Below the pieces are notes generated by a model that was given only the letters and a program-made list of their open reading frames with translations, was not told the DNA's origin and did no database searches. A stretch of 40,778 nucleotides of DNA from positions 1 to 40,778 of the forward strand of contig CACPCZ010000010.1 in the NCBI GenBank assembly GCA_902632555.1, in the 5' to 3' direction. The stretch is from an uncultured SAR86 cluster bacterium. Its GTDB lineage: Bacteria; Pseudomonadota; Gammaproteobacteria; Magnimaribacterales; D2472. Position numbers and translations under genes: made by a program. Shown piece by piece: positions 1 to 8,084 of the stretch. Every line of letters starts with the position of its first letter. The stretch's first letter is position 1.

Positions 1-369
1 ATTACAATAGCCCATTATTGGTTCGGTGATGGCTCTTGTATACCAGGACCTATCAAGAAAAGAAATTTCTCCTTCTTTTGGTAAAGCTTTGCTCCATCTT
101 TGGAACCAATGTGATGATTCCCATTTGGTAGGAATGCCAAGTTGAACATAGTTGAAGTGTTGCGGCCTTAAATATTCAGAAAAGAATTTTATAGCAGTAC
201 TTTTTCCTGCTGTATCTCTTCCTTCAAAAACTATACATATTTTTCTATTATTTTTTATGACATCTTCTTGAAGTTTAAGAAGTTCAATACGAAGCTTTCT
301 TTTCTCACGATCATATGCTTTTGCATCTAATCTTTTATACTCACTTTGATCAAGAAGGACAAGACTCAT
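1..369 (-). CDS. ppk2: Polyphosphate kinase 2 (PPK2) family, N-terminal part, cut by window edge
   Basis: The reverse-strand frame begins with ATG at 369 and runs without a stop to base 1, so about 123 N-terminal residues are visible. PPK2 enzymes move phosphate between polyphosphate and nucleotides in the cytoplasm. The Walker A region reads FEGRDTAGKSTAIKFF, close to the family's EGRD-A-GK signature, and a later DRSWYTRA segment matches the conserved DRSWY block. The gene is divergent from the phosphate transporter across 134 bp, so both promoters must lie in that gap. The PPK2 subclass and its preference for ADP, AMP or polyphosphate synthesis cannot be decided because the C-terminus is missing. 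Confidence 0.9.
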   Translation of the reverse strand, partial: MSLVLLDQSEYKRLDAKAYDREKRKLRIELLKLQEDVIKNNRKICIVFEGRDTAGKSTAIKFFSEYLRPQHFNYVQLGIPTKWESSHWFQRWSKALPKEGEISFLDRSWYTRAITEPIMGYCN

Positions 370-437
370 AATTACCTAATAAATTTCTAAATTTTAACTA
401 AAAGCAGACAAAATTAAATCACATAAAGTTTTTCAAA

Positions 438-455
438 TTGCCACATATCTGTAAC
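438..455 (+). promoter_or_regulatory. Candidate Pho box upstream of the phosphate transporter
   Basis: The 18 bases TTGCCACATATCTGTAAC match 14 of 18 positions of the enterobacterial PhoB consensus (two CTGTCA-type half sites separated by an A/T linker). The right half, ATCTGTAAC, is the better one. The site ends 48 bp before the pit start codon, with AT-rich -10-like sequence about 10 bp downstream, which is the usual PhoB-activated arrangement. It also lies in the shared promoter gap of the divergent polyphosphate kinase. The match was made by eye and the lineage's own PhoB motif is unknown. Confidence 0.4.
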
Positions 456-503
456 ACAGGAATTATTTAATTATATCGTTAATTAATAACTTTAATTTAA
501 ATT

Positions 504-1751
504 ATGGAAAACTTATTTTTAGATCCAACAATTATTCTTCTTATTGCAGCTTTTGCTGGTTTTTTTATGGCTTTTGGGATTGGTGCTAACGATGTAGCAA
601 ATGCAATGGGAACTTCAGTTGGAAGTAAAGCAATTACATTTAAACAAGCTATATTTATTGCTGCAATATTTGAATTCTTAGGGGCTTACTTAGCCGGTGG
701 GGAGGTTACTTCCACCATTCGTAAGGGAATTGTATCTCCTGATTTGTACGTTGGTAATGAAAATATTTTTATAATTGGAATGATGTCTGCGTTATTTGCC
801 GCAGCAACATGGTTACTTATTGCTAGCTCTAGAGGATGGCCAGTTTCAACAACACACTCAATTGTTGGATCTATAGTTGGGTTTGTTATTGTTTCAATGG
901 GTTTTGCAGCAGTTTCTTGGGGCAAGGTTGGAACTATAGCTGCAAGTTGGGTAGTTTCTCCTGCTGTATCTGGAACTATGGCATTCTTAATTTTCTTAAG
1001 CGCTAAAAAATTGATTTTAGATAGAAGAGATCCAGATCAAGCAGCAGTATCTTTGATACCTTTTTATGGATTTTTTGTTGCTGTAATTATAGGTCTTGTA
1101 ACTGCAAGAAAAGGATTGAAGCACGTTGGACTCCCTTTAACAGACAATGAAGTTGTTCTAGTGACAATTGGTTTTGGAGTAGTTGTCACAATTGTTACTG
1201 CAATTCTATTAAATCTAAACAAAGATAAAATTAAAGAATACGGTGTTGAATCAGCTTTTGCTATTTTGATGATTGTAACTGCGTCAGCGATGGCTTTTGC
1301 TCATGGATCAAACGATGTTGCAAATGCTATTGGACCGATGTCAGCCATAATAAGTGTTGCCTCAGAAGGAGCAATAGGAGCTAAGGCAGCCGTTAGTCCA
1401 TGGGTTTTGCTAATAGGTGGTATAGGTATTGTTTTCGGATTGGCAATGCTCGGTGGAAGAGTAATTAAAACAGTAGGTAGTAAAATTACTCATTTAACAC
1501 CAAGTTTAGGTTTTTCTGCCGAAATGGCAGCAGCATCAACAGTTGTAGCTGCAACTTATATAGGTTTTCCAATATCAACAACACACACATTAGTAGGTGC
1601 AGTGATAGGAGTTGGGTTGGCAAAAGGTGTCTCTCATTTAGATCTTGGTTCTATTGGAAGAATTGTTCTTTCTTGGGTTGTAACAATCCCAGCTGGAGCA
1701 AGCCTAACGATATTATTTTATTTCTTATTAAAGACAGTTTTTGGGGTTTAA
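504..1751 (+). CDS. pit: PiT family inorganic phosphate transporter
   Basis: A 415-residue polytopic inner-membrane protein of the PiT family, which imports phosphate with protons or sodium. The two inverted family repeats are visible: GANDVANAMGTSVGSKAI near residues 27-44 and AHGSNDVANAIGP near 268-280, each followed later by a GWPVSTTHS or GFPISTTHT signature. There is no long central cytoplasmic loop, so this is the compact bacterial form rather than an eukaryote-like one. It is the first gene of a pair with the porin 6 bp downstream and has a Pho-box-like site upstream. The coupling ion cannot be read from the sequence. Confidence 0.93.
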   Translation: MENLFLDPTIILLIAAFAGFFMAFGIGANDVANAMGTSVGSKAITFKQAIFIAAIFEFLGAYLAGGEVTSTIRKGIVSPDLYVGNENIFIIGMMSALFAAATWLLIASSRGWPVSTTHSIVGSIVGFVIVSMGFAAVSWGKVGTIAASWVVSPAVSGTMAFLIFLSAKKLILDRRDPDQAAVSLIPFYGFFVAVIIGLVTARKGLKHVGLPLTDNEVVLVTIGFGVVVTIVTAILLNLNKDKIKEYGVESAFAILMIVTASAMAFAHGSNDVANAIGPMSAIISVASEGAIGAKAAVSPWVLLIGGIGIVFGLAMLGGRVIKTVGSKITHLTPSLGFSAEMAAASTVVAATYIGFPISTTHTLVGAVIGVGLAKGVSHLDLGSIGRIVLSWVVTIPAGASLTILFYFLLKTVFGV

Positions 1752-1757
1752 TTCCAA

Positions 1758-2678
1758 ATGAAAAAATTTAAGCATTTAAGTACTGCTTTAGCTATTTTAT
1801 TTTTTTCTTCCGATCTAATTTCTGATATTACATTTTACGGAAAGATAAATACTAGTTATGAAAGCACTGATAAAAATTCTAAAACAGACACAGATTTTAA
1901 AAACAATGCCTCAAGGCTTGGTATAAAAGGTAAATTTGATTTAAATGAAAATTTAAAAATATCCTATCAATTTGAAAACGAAATTGATCCAACTGATGGA
2001 AGAGGAAGGGCAGATGGTGAACAGGTATTTAAAGAAAGAAATACCTTTATAGCAATCGAGGGAAATTTTGGAAAAATATTTACAGGAACTCATGATACAG
2101 CTCTAAAAATTGCTCAATTGAAAGTAGATTTATTTAATGACACTAGAGCTGATATTAAATATCTTTTTCAAGGTGAGAATAGAATGAACAGTTTTGTCGG
2201 CTACACAAGTCCAGAAATAGTTAAAGGACTTAAATTAACCATTAATTCTATAAGCCAATCAACAGGTTCATTTGATTCGTACTCACTGAATTACTCAAGA
2301 GGGTCTGTGAAGTTAGCTTTTGCATCAGACTCAAACGGGAAAGGCTATGACAATCTAAGAATTGCATCAACCTTTCCAATTGATACCTTAGGTGTTGATG
2401 TTGGAGTTCTCTATCAATCCACTAAAAAATTATCTACGGGCATAACCGAGAAGGGACATTTAATTAGTCTTAAGAGAAAAGTTTCAGATAAGGGTAGTGT
2501 ATATCTTCAAGCAGCAAGCTCTGATATTAAACTTGAATCAGGAAAACAAAATTCCTTAGGTTATACGTATAAGATTTCAAAAGTTGCTAAAGTATTTGTT
2601 CACTACTCCGATTTAGAAAATGATAATAAATCTAAGAATGCTGAATATGTTTCAGTTGGTTTTGAATATAAGTTTTAA
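1758..2678 (+). CDS. Outer-membrane porin (Gram-negative general porin type)
   Basis: A 306-residue protein with an N-terminal signal peptide (basic start, hydrophobic stretch to about residue 22) followed by ITFYGKINTSYE, the usual first strand of trimeric porins. Alternating polar and hydrophobic strands fill the rest, and the C-terminus SVGFEYKF ends in phenylalanine as BAM substrates do. It starts 6 bp after the phosphate transporter and is very probably co-transcribed, suggesting it admits phosphate or small phosphate esters to the periplasm. Anion selectivity is inferred from context only; no OprP-like arginine ladder was identified. Confidence 0.85.
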   Translation: MKKFKHLSTALAILFFSSDLISDITFYGKINTSYESTDKNSKTDTDFKNNASRLGIKGKFDLNENLKISYQFENEIDPTDGRGRADGEQVFKERNTFIAIEGNFGKIFTGTHDTALKIAQLKVDLFNDTRADIKYLFQGENRMNSFVGYTSPEIVKGLKLTINSISQSTGSFDSYSLNYSRGSVKLAFASDSNGKGYDNLRIASTFPIDTLGVDVGVLYQSTKKLSTGITEKGHLISLKRKVSDKGSVYLQAASSDIKLESGKQNSLGYTYKISKVAKVFVHYSDLENDNKSKNAEYVSVGFEYKF

Positions 2679-2685
2679 AATATAA

Positions 2686-2716
2686 AAATAGGGTGTTTTG
2701 CACCCAATTTATGCTT
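2686..2716 (+). terminator. Likely intrinsic terminator after the pit-porin pair
   Basis: GGGTG TTTTG CACCC forms a 5-bp stem with a 5-base loop at 2691-2705, extended by four A/T pairs after one mismatch. It lies 12 bp after the porin stop and is followed by T-rich sequence. The stem is short, so termination may be partial. It separates the transporter pair from the TetR gene. Confidence 0.55.
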
Positions 2717-2758
2717 TTTTACGATTTACTTTTTTCAACATTTGTCCATAATTAATAT

Positions 2759-3355
2759 ATGGACCATATTGCTAAACAAGAGAGAAGTAGAAAAAGAATT
2801 GAAATTATTTTAGAGACAGCAGAAAAAATCCTTCTAGAAGATGGCATCGATCAAATAACAATTGCAAATATATCAAATCGCTCAGGACTAAAGAGAACTT
2901 CAACCTATAAATTTTTTCAAACTCCTGAGGCAATTAAATCAATGCTGATCTCAAATTACCTTAATATGTGTGCGTTGGACTTTGAAGAGAAGACATCAAA
3001 TATCAATACATCTGAACCCTCTGTTGTTGTTATGCGATCTGTTGAAATTTTATTTAATTTTTATTCTGAACATGAATCAGCTCAAAAATTATTGTTATCT
3101 AGTTCTGTTATTTTACCTGTCGAGAAAGAACCTTTTCACATCCTCTCAAGCAAAATTCAATCTTTTGTTGAAATGAATATATCTCTTCCAGATATCTTTA
3201 ACAAAGATGGAGTTTTTCGGGTTATAACTCAGATAATATTATCAATTTTTTCCCTCAACACTAAAGAAAGTGGATCACTTAATGAGGTTGGCAAAATTGA
3301 AGCGCACCGGGCGGCTCATGCTTATTTGCTCAATTGGCTTAAACAATCTAGCTAA
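2759..3355 (+). CDS. TetR family transcriptional regulator
   Basis: A 198-residue protein with a TetR-type N-terminal DNA-binding domain at about residues 8-55: an ETAEKILLEDGIDQITIANI segment, then NRSGLKRTSTYKFFQ as the recognition helix-turn-helix, with the usual aromatic pair after it. The C-terminal ligand domain has no recognised family. It starts with ATG 80 bp after the porin and stops 7 bp before the phytase, so it probably shares a transcript with the phytase and may control it or the flanking phosphate genes. The effector is unknown. Confidence 0.88.
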   Translation: MDHIAKQERSRKRIEIILETAEKILLEDGIDQITIANISNRSGLKRTSTYKFFQTPEAIKSMLISNYLNMCALDFEEKTSNINTSEPSVVVMRSVEILFNFYSEHESAQKLLLSSSVILPVEKEPFHILSSKIQSFVEMNISLPDIFNKDGVFRVITQIILSIFSLNTKESGSLNEVGKIEAHRAAHAYLLNWLKQSS

Positions 3356-3362
3356 GAACTAT

Positions 3363-4415
3363 ATGAAATTATATAGACTAACTAAGTTTGTTCTGAGCAT
3401 TTCTTTGATATCAAGCATCTCTTTAAATGCACAGAATACAATCTATGCAAAATTTGAAACTCCACAAGTAACCATTACAGGCAATGCAGATGATCCCGCG
3501 ATATGGGTCAATCAGTTGGAACCAAACTTTTCAATAGTTTTTGGAACAGATAAATACAATGGAATTTACTCATACAACCTTAAAGGGGAAGTTATTGGTT
3601 TTGCATCGGCAGGTAGAATAAATAATCTTGATATTCGTACTCTCAATGATACAAATTATTTCTTTGGAACTAATACTGGTTCAAATACTGTAGACCTATG
3701 GATATATAAAGACTCTATTTTGACTAATGCAGCAAAGGCAAAGAAATTTGCTTTATCAGATAAATCTGAATATTCCGAAAAAACAAATTTTTTAGCTTAC
3801 GGAATTTGTGCAGGCATAACTGCTAATAATGAAATTATTGCCTTTGTTACAGAGGCAAAAGGCCCAAGAATTCAATTATGGAAATTTAACAACAATAATT
3901 TGAACTTACTGGCGACTTTTAATAATGATAATGCCTCTGAATCCGAAGGTTGTGTATTTGATGATGAAAATATGACTCTTTTTGTATCCGAAGAAAATGC
4001 AAGAGGAATTATAAGATCTTATAGTTTGACTAATACATTTGAATTAACAGATATGGTTAAAATTGATGATCGTCAGAGAAATATTGTTGGTGATCCAGAG
4101 GGATTAGCTTTATATAAAACTTCTAAAAATGATGGATACTTAGTAGCATCCTCTCAAGGTAATAATACTTTTAATATTTATCAAAGGAACTATCCGCATG
4201 ATTTTATATCAAGTTTTGTGGTCGGTGACTCTGATTTAATTGATGGTGTAAATGACACCGATGGCATTGAAATAAAAAACAACTATTTTAATGAAGACTT
4301 TCCAAATGGAATCATAGTAGTTCAGGATGGAAAGAATACGGGCAATGTTATTAAATCAAAAGAGAACTTTAAATATATTTCTCTTGATCAGCTTCAACAT
4401 ATAATCGGTTTATAA
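3363..4415 (+). CDS. Secreted beta-propeller phytase (3-phytase)
   Basis: A 350-residue protein with a signal peptide (about 1-24, ending SLNAQ), exported to the periplasm or surface. Beta-propeller phytases release phosphate from inositol hexakisphosphate and need calcium. Family hallmarks are the first blade motif DDPAIWVN (about 38-45), the ESEGCVFDDENMTLFVSEEN segment, and DPEGLALY later in the propeller. The open frame extends upstream to 3270 inside the TetR gene, but the ATG at 3363 is chosen because a clean signal peptide begins there and it lies 7 bp after the TetR stop. Its last six bases overlap the convergent hydrolase. The length fits the family. Confidence 0.88.
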   Translation: MKLYRLTKFVLSISLISSISLNAQNTIYAKFETPQVTITGNADDPAIWVNQLEPNFSIVFGTDKYNGIYSYNLKGEVIGFASAGRINNLDIRTLNDTNYFFGTNTGSNTVDLWIYKDSILTNAAKAKKFALSDKSEYSEKTNFLAYGICAGITANNEIIAFVTEAKGPRIQLWKFNNNNLNLLATFNNDNASESEGCVFDDENMTLFVSEENARGIIRSYSLTNTFELTDMVKIDDRQRNIVGDPEGLALYKTSKNDGYLVASSQGNNTFNIYQRNYPHDFISSFVVGDSDLIDGVNDTDGIEIKNNYFNEDFPNGIIVVQDGKNTGNVIKSKENFKYISLDQLQHIIGL

Positions 4416-5519
4416 ATTTTCTATAAAATTTAGTATGTCTTTTGATAAAGTTTCAGGCTTTTCAAGAGCAGCAAAATGCCCTCCATCATAAATATTCCAT
4501 TGAACAACATTGTATATTTCTTCGGCCCATGCCCTTGGAGGAGCTATTAAGTCTCTCTTAAATACTGCGCCAGCCATAGGTTGTGAAATTTTTTCAAATG
4601 AAAAACCCAAGTCTCCATTTTCTTTATAAATTCTAGCAGAGGAAGTAATTGATTCTGAAAACCAATAAAGCGAAATAATAGCTTGAACCTCTTCATCAGA
4701 AACAACCAGTTTATTTTCTTCGCCATCAAACCAGCCATAAAACTTTTCAACTATCCATGCAGCAAGCCCAATAGGGGAGTCATTTAAGGCATATCCAATA
4801 GTTTGAGGCTTTGTCTTTTGAATTTCGTAATATCCAAAACCTTCTTGTTTATATTTATCATAGTTACTTAATAATTTTTCTTCCTCTGGTGAGACTCCTT
4901 CATTTGGATCCTTATCAGCAGGAGGCCAAGCAAGAACCATATTAGAATGGAGACCAATACAGTTATCTGGAAAGAGTTCAGCCATCCACTTACTTATAGT
5001 TGCACCCCAATCACCGCCCTGAACTATATATTTTTTATAGCCAAGAGCCATGATTAATTCATGCTGTATTTTTGCCATTTCTTTTGAATTCATACCAGGT
5101 TTTGAGGGTTTATCTGAAAAACCAAAACCTGGCAATGCCGGACAGATTATATCTATAGCCTTAGTCGAATCAGCATGCAGCATTGGGATTATTTTGATAA
5201 ATTCTTGAACACTACCAGGCCAGCCATGAGTCATTATTATTGGCAGCGCATCTTTAGAATTAGATTTTGAATGAAGAAAATGTATCTTTAAACCAGAGGA
5301 TGATTTAAAGCTATAACTACCGATATTATTAATCTTTTCCTCATGAGTTCTCCAGTCAAATTCGTTTAACCATTTATCCGAAAACTGTTTAAGATAACTC
5401 ATATCAGTCCCATGAGACCAATTTTTGTTTATCTCATCAGGCCATCTAGTAAGTTCAATTTTTTGCTTTAATAGATCTATATCTTCATTAGACACATCTA
5501 TATTGAATTCATTAATCAT
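4410..5519 (-). CDS. Epoxide-hydrolase-like alpha/beta hydrolase with EHN domain
   Basis: A 369-residue protein with the epoxide hydrolase N-terminal (EHN) region at about 1-110 and an alpha/beta hydrolase fold behind it. The oxyanion motif HGWPGS is at about 98-103, the nucleophile Asp170 lies in QGGDWGA, and His348 in GGHFAALEKPE completes the charge relay. An aspartate rather than serine nucleophile supports epoxide hydrolase chemistry over esterase. It resembles microsomal/juvenile-hormone-type enzymes; the substrate is unknown. There is no signal peptide, so it should be cytoplasmic. It is a single gene, convergent with the phytase and divergent from dedA. Confidence 0.85.
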   Translation of the reverse strand: MINEFNIDVSNEDIDLLKQKIELTRWPDEINKNWSHGTDMSYLKQFSDKWLNEFDWRTHEEKINNIGSYSFKSSSGLKIHFLHSKSNSKDALPIIMTHGWPGSVQEFIKIIPMLHADSTKAIDIICPALPGFGFSDKPSKPGMNSKEMAKIQHELIMALGYKKYIVQGGDWGATISKWMAELFPDNCIGLHSNMVLAWPPADKDPNEGVSPEEEKLLSNYDKYKQEGFGYYEIQKTKPQTIGYALNDSPIGLAAWIVEKFYGWFDGEENKLVVSDEEVQAIISLYWFSESITSSARIYKENGDLGFSFEKISQPMAGAVFKRDLIAPPRAWAEEIYNVVQWNIYDGGHFAALEKPETLSKDILNFIENL

Positions 5520-5594
5520 TTATTAATTTTGATGTTTTAAATAATTTATATCAATACTTTTCTTCATTGAAGTAAAATATATATCTTAAATATT

Positions 5595-6098
5595 ATGTTT
5601 GAAAATATAGAAGCATTTTTAACGGCTAATTCTCAATATGCTTGGATTGCGGTATTCCTTTTTGCTTTTTTAGAATCCTTTATTTTATCTGGTGTAATTG
5701 TATCGAGTGCAATCTTATTTTCAGTATGCATATTTGTCTATAACATGGAATTAATGCCGCTTTACTTGATTGTTCCTGTTGCATCATTTGGAGCACACGT
5801 AGGTGATATGTCAGGCTTTCTTTTTGGTAAAACCGTTGGCCCTAGCTTGTTATCTACAAACTTTATGGCTAAAAGAGAGAAGATGATTAAGAGAGCTCAA
5901 AGCTTTTTAGACAAAACTGGATCCTATACAGTTTTGCTTGGAAGATTTGTTCCAGCAATTCGTCCAATTGTTCCTTTTTTGCTTGGTATTTCTGGTTTAA
6001 AAGCTGTAAGATTTTATTTAGCAGATTTAATTGCTTGTTTCTGCTGGGGCGTAGCCCTGGGATTTTTGGTGACAGGAGTGGGCTCATTAATAGGATGA
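5595..6098 (+). CDS. DedA family (SNARE-associated) membrane protein
   Basis: A 167-residue polytopic inner-membrane protein. DedA proteins are implicated in undecaprenyl phosphate or phospholipid flipping and membrane homeostasis. The family core is visible: the re-entrant segment FLESFILSGVIVSSAIL near 23-40, GAHVGDMSGFLFGKTVG near 66-82, and the signature GRFVPAIRPIVPFLLGIS near 116-133. It is somewhat shorter than the roughly 200-residue E. coli members, mainly at the N-terminus. It leads a dedA / 62-residue protein / HIT gene run with 3-4 bp gaps, indicating one transcript. No clear Shine-Dalgarno precedes the ATG. Confidence 0.88.
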   Translation: MFENIEAFLTANSQYAWIAVFLFAFLESFILSGVIVSSAILFSVCIFVYNMELMPLYLIVPVASFGAHVGDMSGFLFGKTVGPSLLSTNFMAKREKMIKRAQSFLDKTGSYTVLLGRFVPAIRPIVPFLLGISGLKAVRFYLADLIACFCWGVALGFLVTGVGSLIG

Positions 6099-6102
6099 AA
6101 AT

Positions 6103-6291
6103 ATGTTAAGTATCTTTATATTAGTTGTGAGTACTATTGCTCTAATCTATTTCTTAGCTCAACTTGTGAAAGCAAAAAAACAAGGAAGACTGATGCAAAC
6201 ACTAAGAGATCTTTTAATAATTTTTCTAGCAATATGCATGACAGCAGCTATCTTTTATATAGGCTTTAGAGTTTTTAGAGTGTTTTTATAA
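6103..6291 (+). CDS. Small two-helix membrane protein, function unknown
   Basis: A 62-residue protein with two hydrophobic helices (about 2-20 and 37-58) joined by a basic linker (KAKKQGR), which predicts that the linker is cytoplasmic. It starts 4 bp after dedA and ends 3 bp before the HIT gene, so it belongs to that transcript. I do not recognise the family. Its placement supports a real gene and suggests a membrane accessory of DedA, but that is inference from context only. Confidence 0.7.
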   Translation: MLSIFILVVSTIALIYFLAQLVKAKKQGRLMQTLRDLLIIFLAICMTAAIFYIGFRVFRVFL

Positions 6292-6294
6292 TTC

Positions 6295-6636
6295 ATGTCA
6301 AAAACTTTATTCGAAAAAATTATTGATAGAGAGATATCGGCAGATATCATCTTTGAGGATGAATTATGTATTGTTATCAAAGATATAAGCCCCCAAGCTC
6401 CAACTCATCTTTTGATAATACCCAAAAAAGTTATTCCTAAGTTATCTGACTCAACGGAAGATGATAAACAGATTTTAGGACATTTGATGCTAGTAGCTGG
6501 AAAGATTGCAGATCAACTCGGATTAGATGAAACCTTTAGATTAGTTATTAATAATGGTGCAAAAGCTGGCCAAAGCGTCTTTCACCTACACTTACATTTA
6601 TTGTCAGGTAGACCGCTTAATTGGCCTCCTGGTTAA
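6295..6636 (+). CDS. HIT family (histidine triad) nucleotide-binding protein
   Basis: A 113-residue cytoplasmic protein of HinT type, which hydrolyses nucleoside phosphoramidates and similar adducts. The triad HLHLHL (His97, His99, His101) follows the usual Q-S-V-F, and the C-terminal GRPLNWPPG is the conserved tail. The N-terminal block F-x-KI-I-x-x-EI-x-A-DI-I-x-E-D is also typical of HinT. Length matches the family. It is third in the dedA run, 3 bp after the small membrane protein, and its stop TAA is shared tail-to-tail with a 32-residue reverse gene. Confidence 0.93.
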   Translation: MSKTLFEKIIDREISADIIFEDELCIVIKDISPQAPTHLLIIPKKVIPKLSDSTEDDKQILGHLMLVAGKIADQLGLDETFRLVINNGAKAGQSVFHLHLHLLSGRPLNWPPG

Positions 6637-6731
6637 AAAAATAAATAAGCACTTAAGCCAAGTATAAATACAATAAAACCTATACCTGTAGCAAAATAAG
6701 CGCCTAATTTTAGCGTTGAACCATCGTCCAT
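6633..6731 (-). CDS. Very small single-pass membrane protein (32 aa)
   Basis: The reverse strand from ATG at 6731 encodes 32 residues: a polar start (MDDGSTLKLG) and one hydrophobic helix from about 11 to the end, finishing AYLFF. An AGGGG Shine-Dalgarno-like run lies about 7 bp before the ATG, stronger than at most neighbours. Its stop overlaps that of the HIT gene in a TTAA, a pattern repeated at other convergent pairs here. No family is recognised. It may be a membrane peptide of a larger complex; protein-level evidence is absent. Confidence 0.5.
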   Translation of the reverse strand: MDDGSTLKLGAYFATGIGFIVFILGLSAYLFF

Positions 6732-6824
6732 TTAAATACCCCTATTAAAAATATAACAAAAAGATTTTCATTTTCAATAGATTTTTTAATATAAAATAGA
6801 TGTAAATTAATTAAACTTCTTATT

Positions 6825-8084
6825 TTGAATAACCCATCAACTAAAAGATTTACACGAGAGATAAAAGCTTGGGTTTCTTACGATCTTGGTAATTCTGCTT
6901 TTGCAACAACTGTAGTGGCAGCTTTTTTCCCTATTTTTTATAATCAATATTGGGCATCAAATATTGATTCTGTTGTCTCAGCTCAATACCTAAGCTGGAC
7001 ACTGGTAATTTCAAATCTAACGTTGTTGTTTACAGCACCTCTTATCGGAGCTCTAACAGATATAAGTAAAACCACCAAAAAATTGTTTATATCTATGGTA
7101 GTGATTTCAATAATATGTGTAGCTTTATTGTATACATTAGAAGCAGGTTCTTGGCTTTATGCTTTAGTTTTCTTTGGAATAGCTAACTATTTCTTTTCGG
7201 CATCAAATGTTCTATATGACAAGATTCTTGTCCAAATTGCTTCCCCAGATTTATTTTCTAAAATCTCTGGGTATGGATTTGCTTGGGGCTATTTTGGAGG
7301 TGGATTCTTATTTCTAGTTAATGCACTCATGAGCCTATACCCGCAACTATTTGGTTTAGAGTCTCAAGCAGAGGCAATAAGATGGTCATTTATTACCGTA
7401 TCAGTCTGGTGGTCTATATTCTTAATACCTTTAGCTATTACTTATGAAGATAAAACTACAAAGGTTATAAAAAATAATCTATTTTTAAGTTCATTCAAAA
7501 ATATATTTACAACATTAAAGTCTATATCTAAGTACAGAAATGCTTTTATTTTTTTGCTCGCATTTTTTTTATTCATCGACGGAGTTCATACAGTAATGGC
7601 ACTAGCTTCAACTTTTGCTCTTAATCTTGGCCTAGAATCTAGTTCAATTATCATTGCACTTTTACTAGTTCAATTCATTGCCTTTCCCTCAACTTTAATG
7701 TGGTCTTACGTTGGAGAAAAATATAGCGATAAGTTTGTAATCAACTTTTCTATTTTTATATATATTGGGATAATTATTTTCACCTTCTTTTTGACTAGCG
7801 CAACTCAATTTTACGTTTTAGCTGGGCTTGTTGGTTTTGTTCAGGGTGGTATTCAGGGAAGTTCAAGGGGCCTCTTTGCAAAATTAATTCCTCCTGAAAA
7901 AGCTGGAGAGTTCTTTGGAATTTTTAATACTTTTGGCAAGGCAGGTGCTTTTATAGGCCCAGCACTAGTTGGCATCTTTTTAGTTGCATTTAATAATGTT
8001 AGGATAAGTCTTCTTCCAATTTTAATTTTGTTTATTCTTGGACTTTTAGTCCTATATTTTGTAGAAACCGATGAAGTTATTTAG
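6825..8084 (+). CDS. UMF1 family MFS transporter (Atg22-like)
   Basis: A 419-residue protein with about 12 transmembrane helices. The N-terminal KAWVSYDLGNSAFATTV block followed by FFPIFYNQYW is characteristic of the UMF1 branch of the major facilitator superfamily, related to the vacuolar effluxer Atg22. Bacterial substrates are unknown. The start is a TTG at 6825: no in-frame ATG occurs before the conserved block, and an upstream ATG at 6800 is followed at once by a stop. No Shine-Dalgarno is visible. The 3' end overlaps the next small gene by 14 bp. Confidence 0.85.
   Translation: MNNPSTKRFTREIKAWVSYDLGNSAFATTVVAAFFPIFYNQYWASNIDSVVSAQYLSWTLVISNLTLLFTAPLIGALTDISKTTKKLFISMVVISIICVALLYTLEAGSWLYALVFFGIANYFFSASNVLYDKILVQIASPDLFSKISGYGFAWGYFGGGFLFLVNALMSLYPQLFGLESQAEAIRWSFITVSVWWSIFLIPLAITYEDKTTKVIKNNLFLSSFKNIFTTLKSISKYRNAFIFLLAFFLFIDGVHTVMALASTFALNLGLESSSIIIALLLVQFIAFPSTLMWSYVGEKYSDKFVINFSIFIYIGIIIFTFFLTSATQFYVLAGLVGFVQGGIQGSSRGLFAKLIPPEKAGEFFGIFNTFGKAGAFIGPALVGIFLVAFNNVRISLLPILILFILGLLVLYFVETDEVI

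Noticed and set aside
686-925. Open frame on the reverse strand inside the phosphate transporter gene
   Set aside because: It is a mirror of strongly conserved pit coding sequence, has no ribosome site and encodes no recognisable protein.
3270-3362. Upstream extension of the phytase into the TetR gene
   Set aside because: The extra 31 residues would place a signal peptide internally; ATG 3363 gives a clean signal peptide at the N-terminus.
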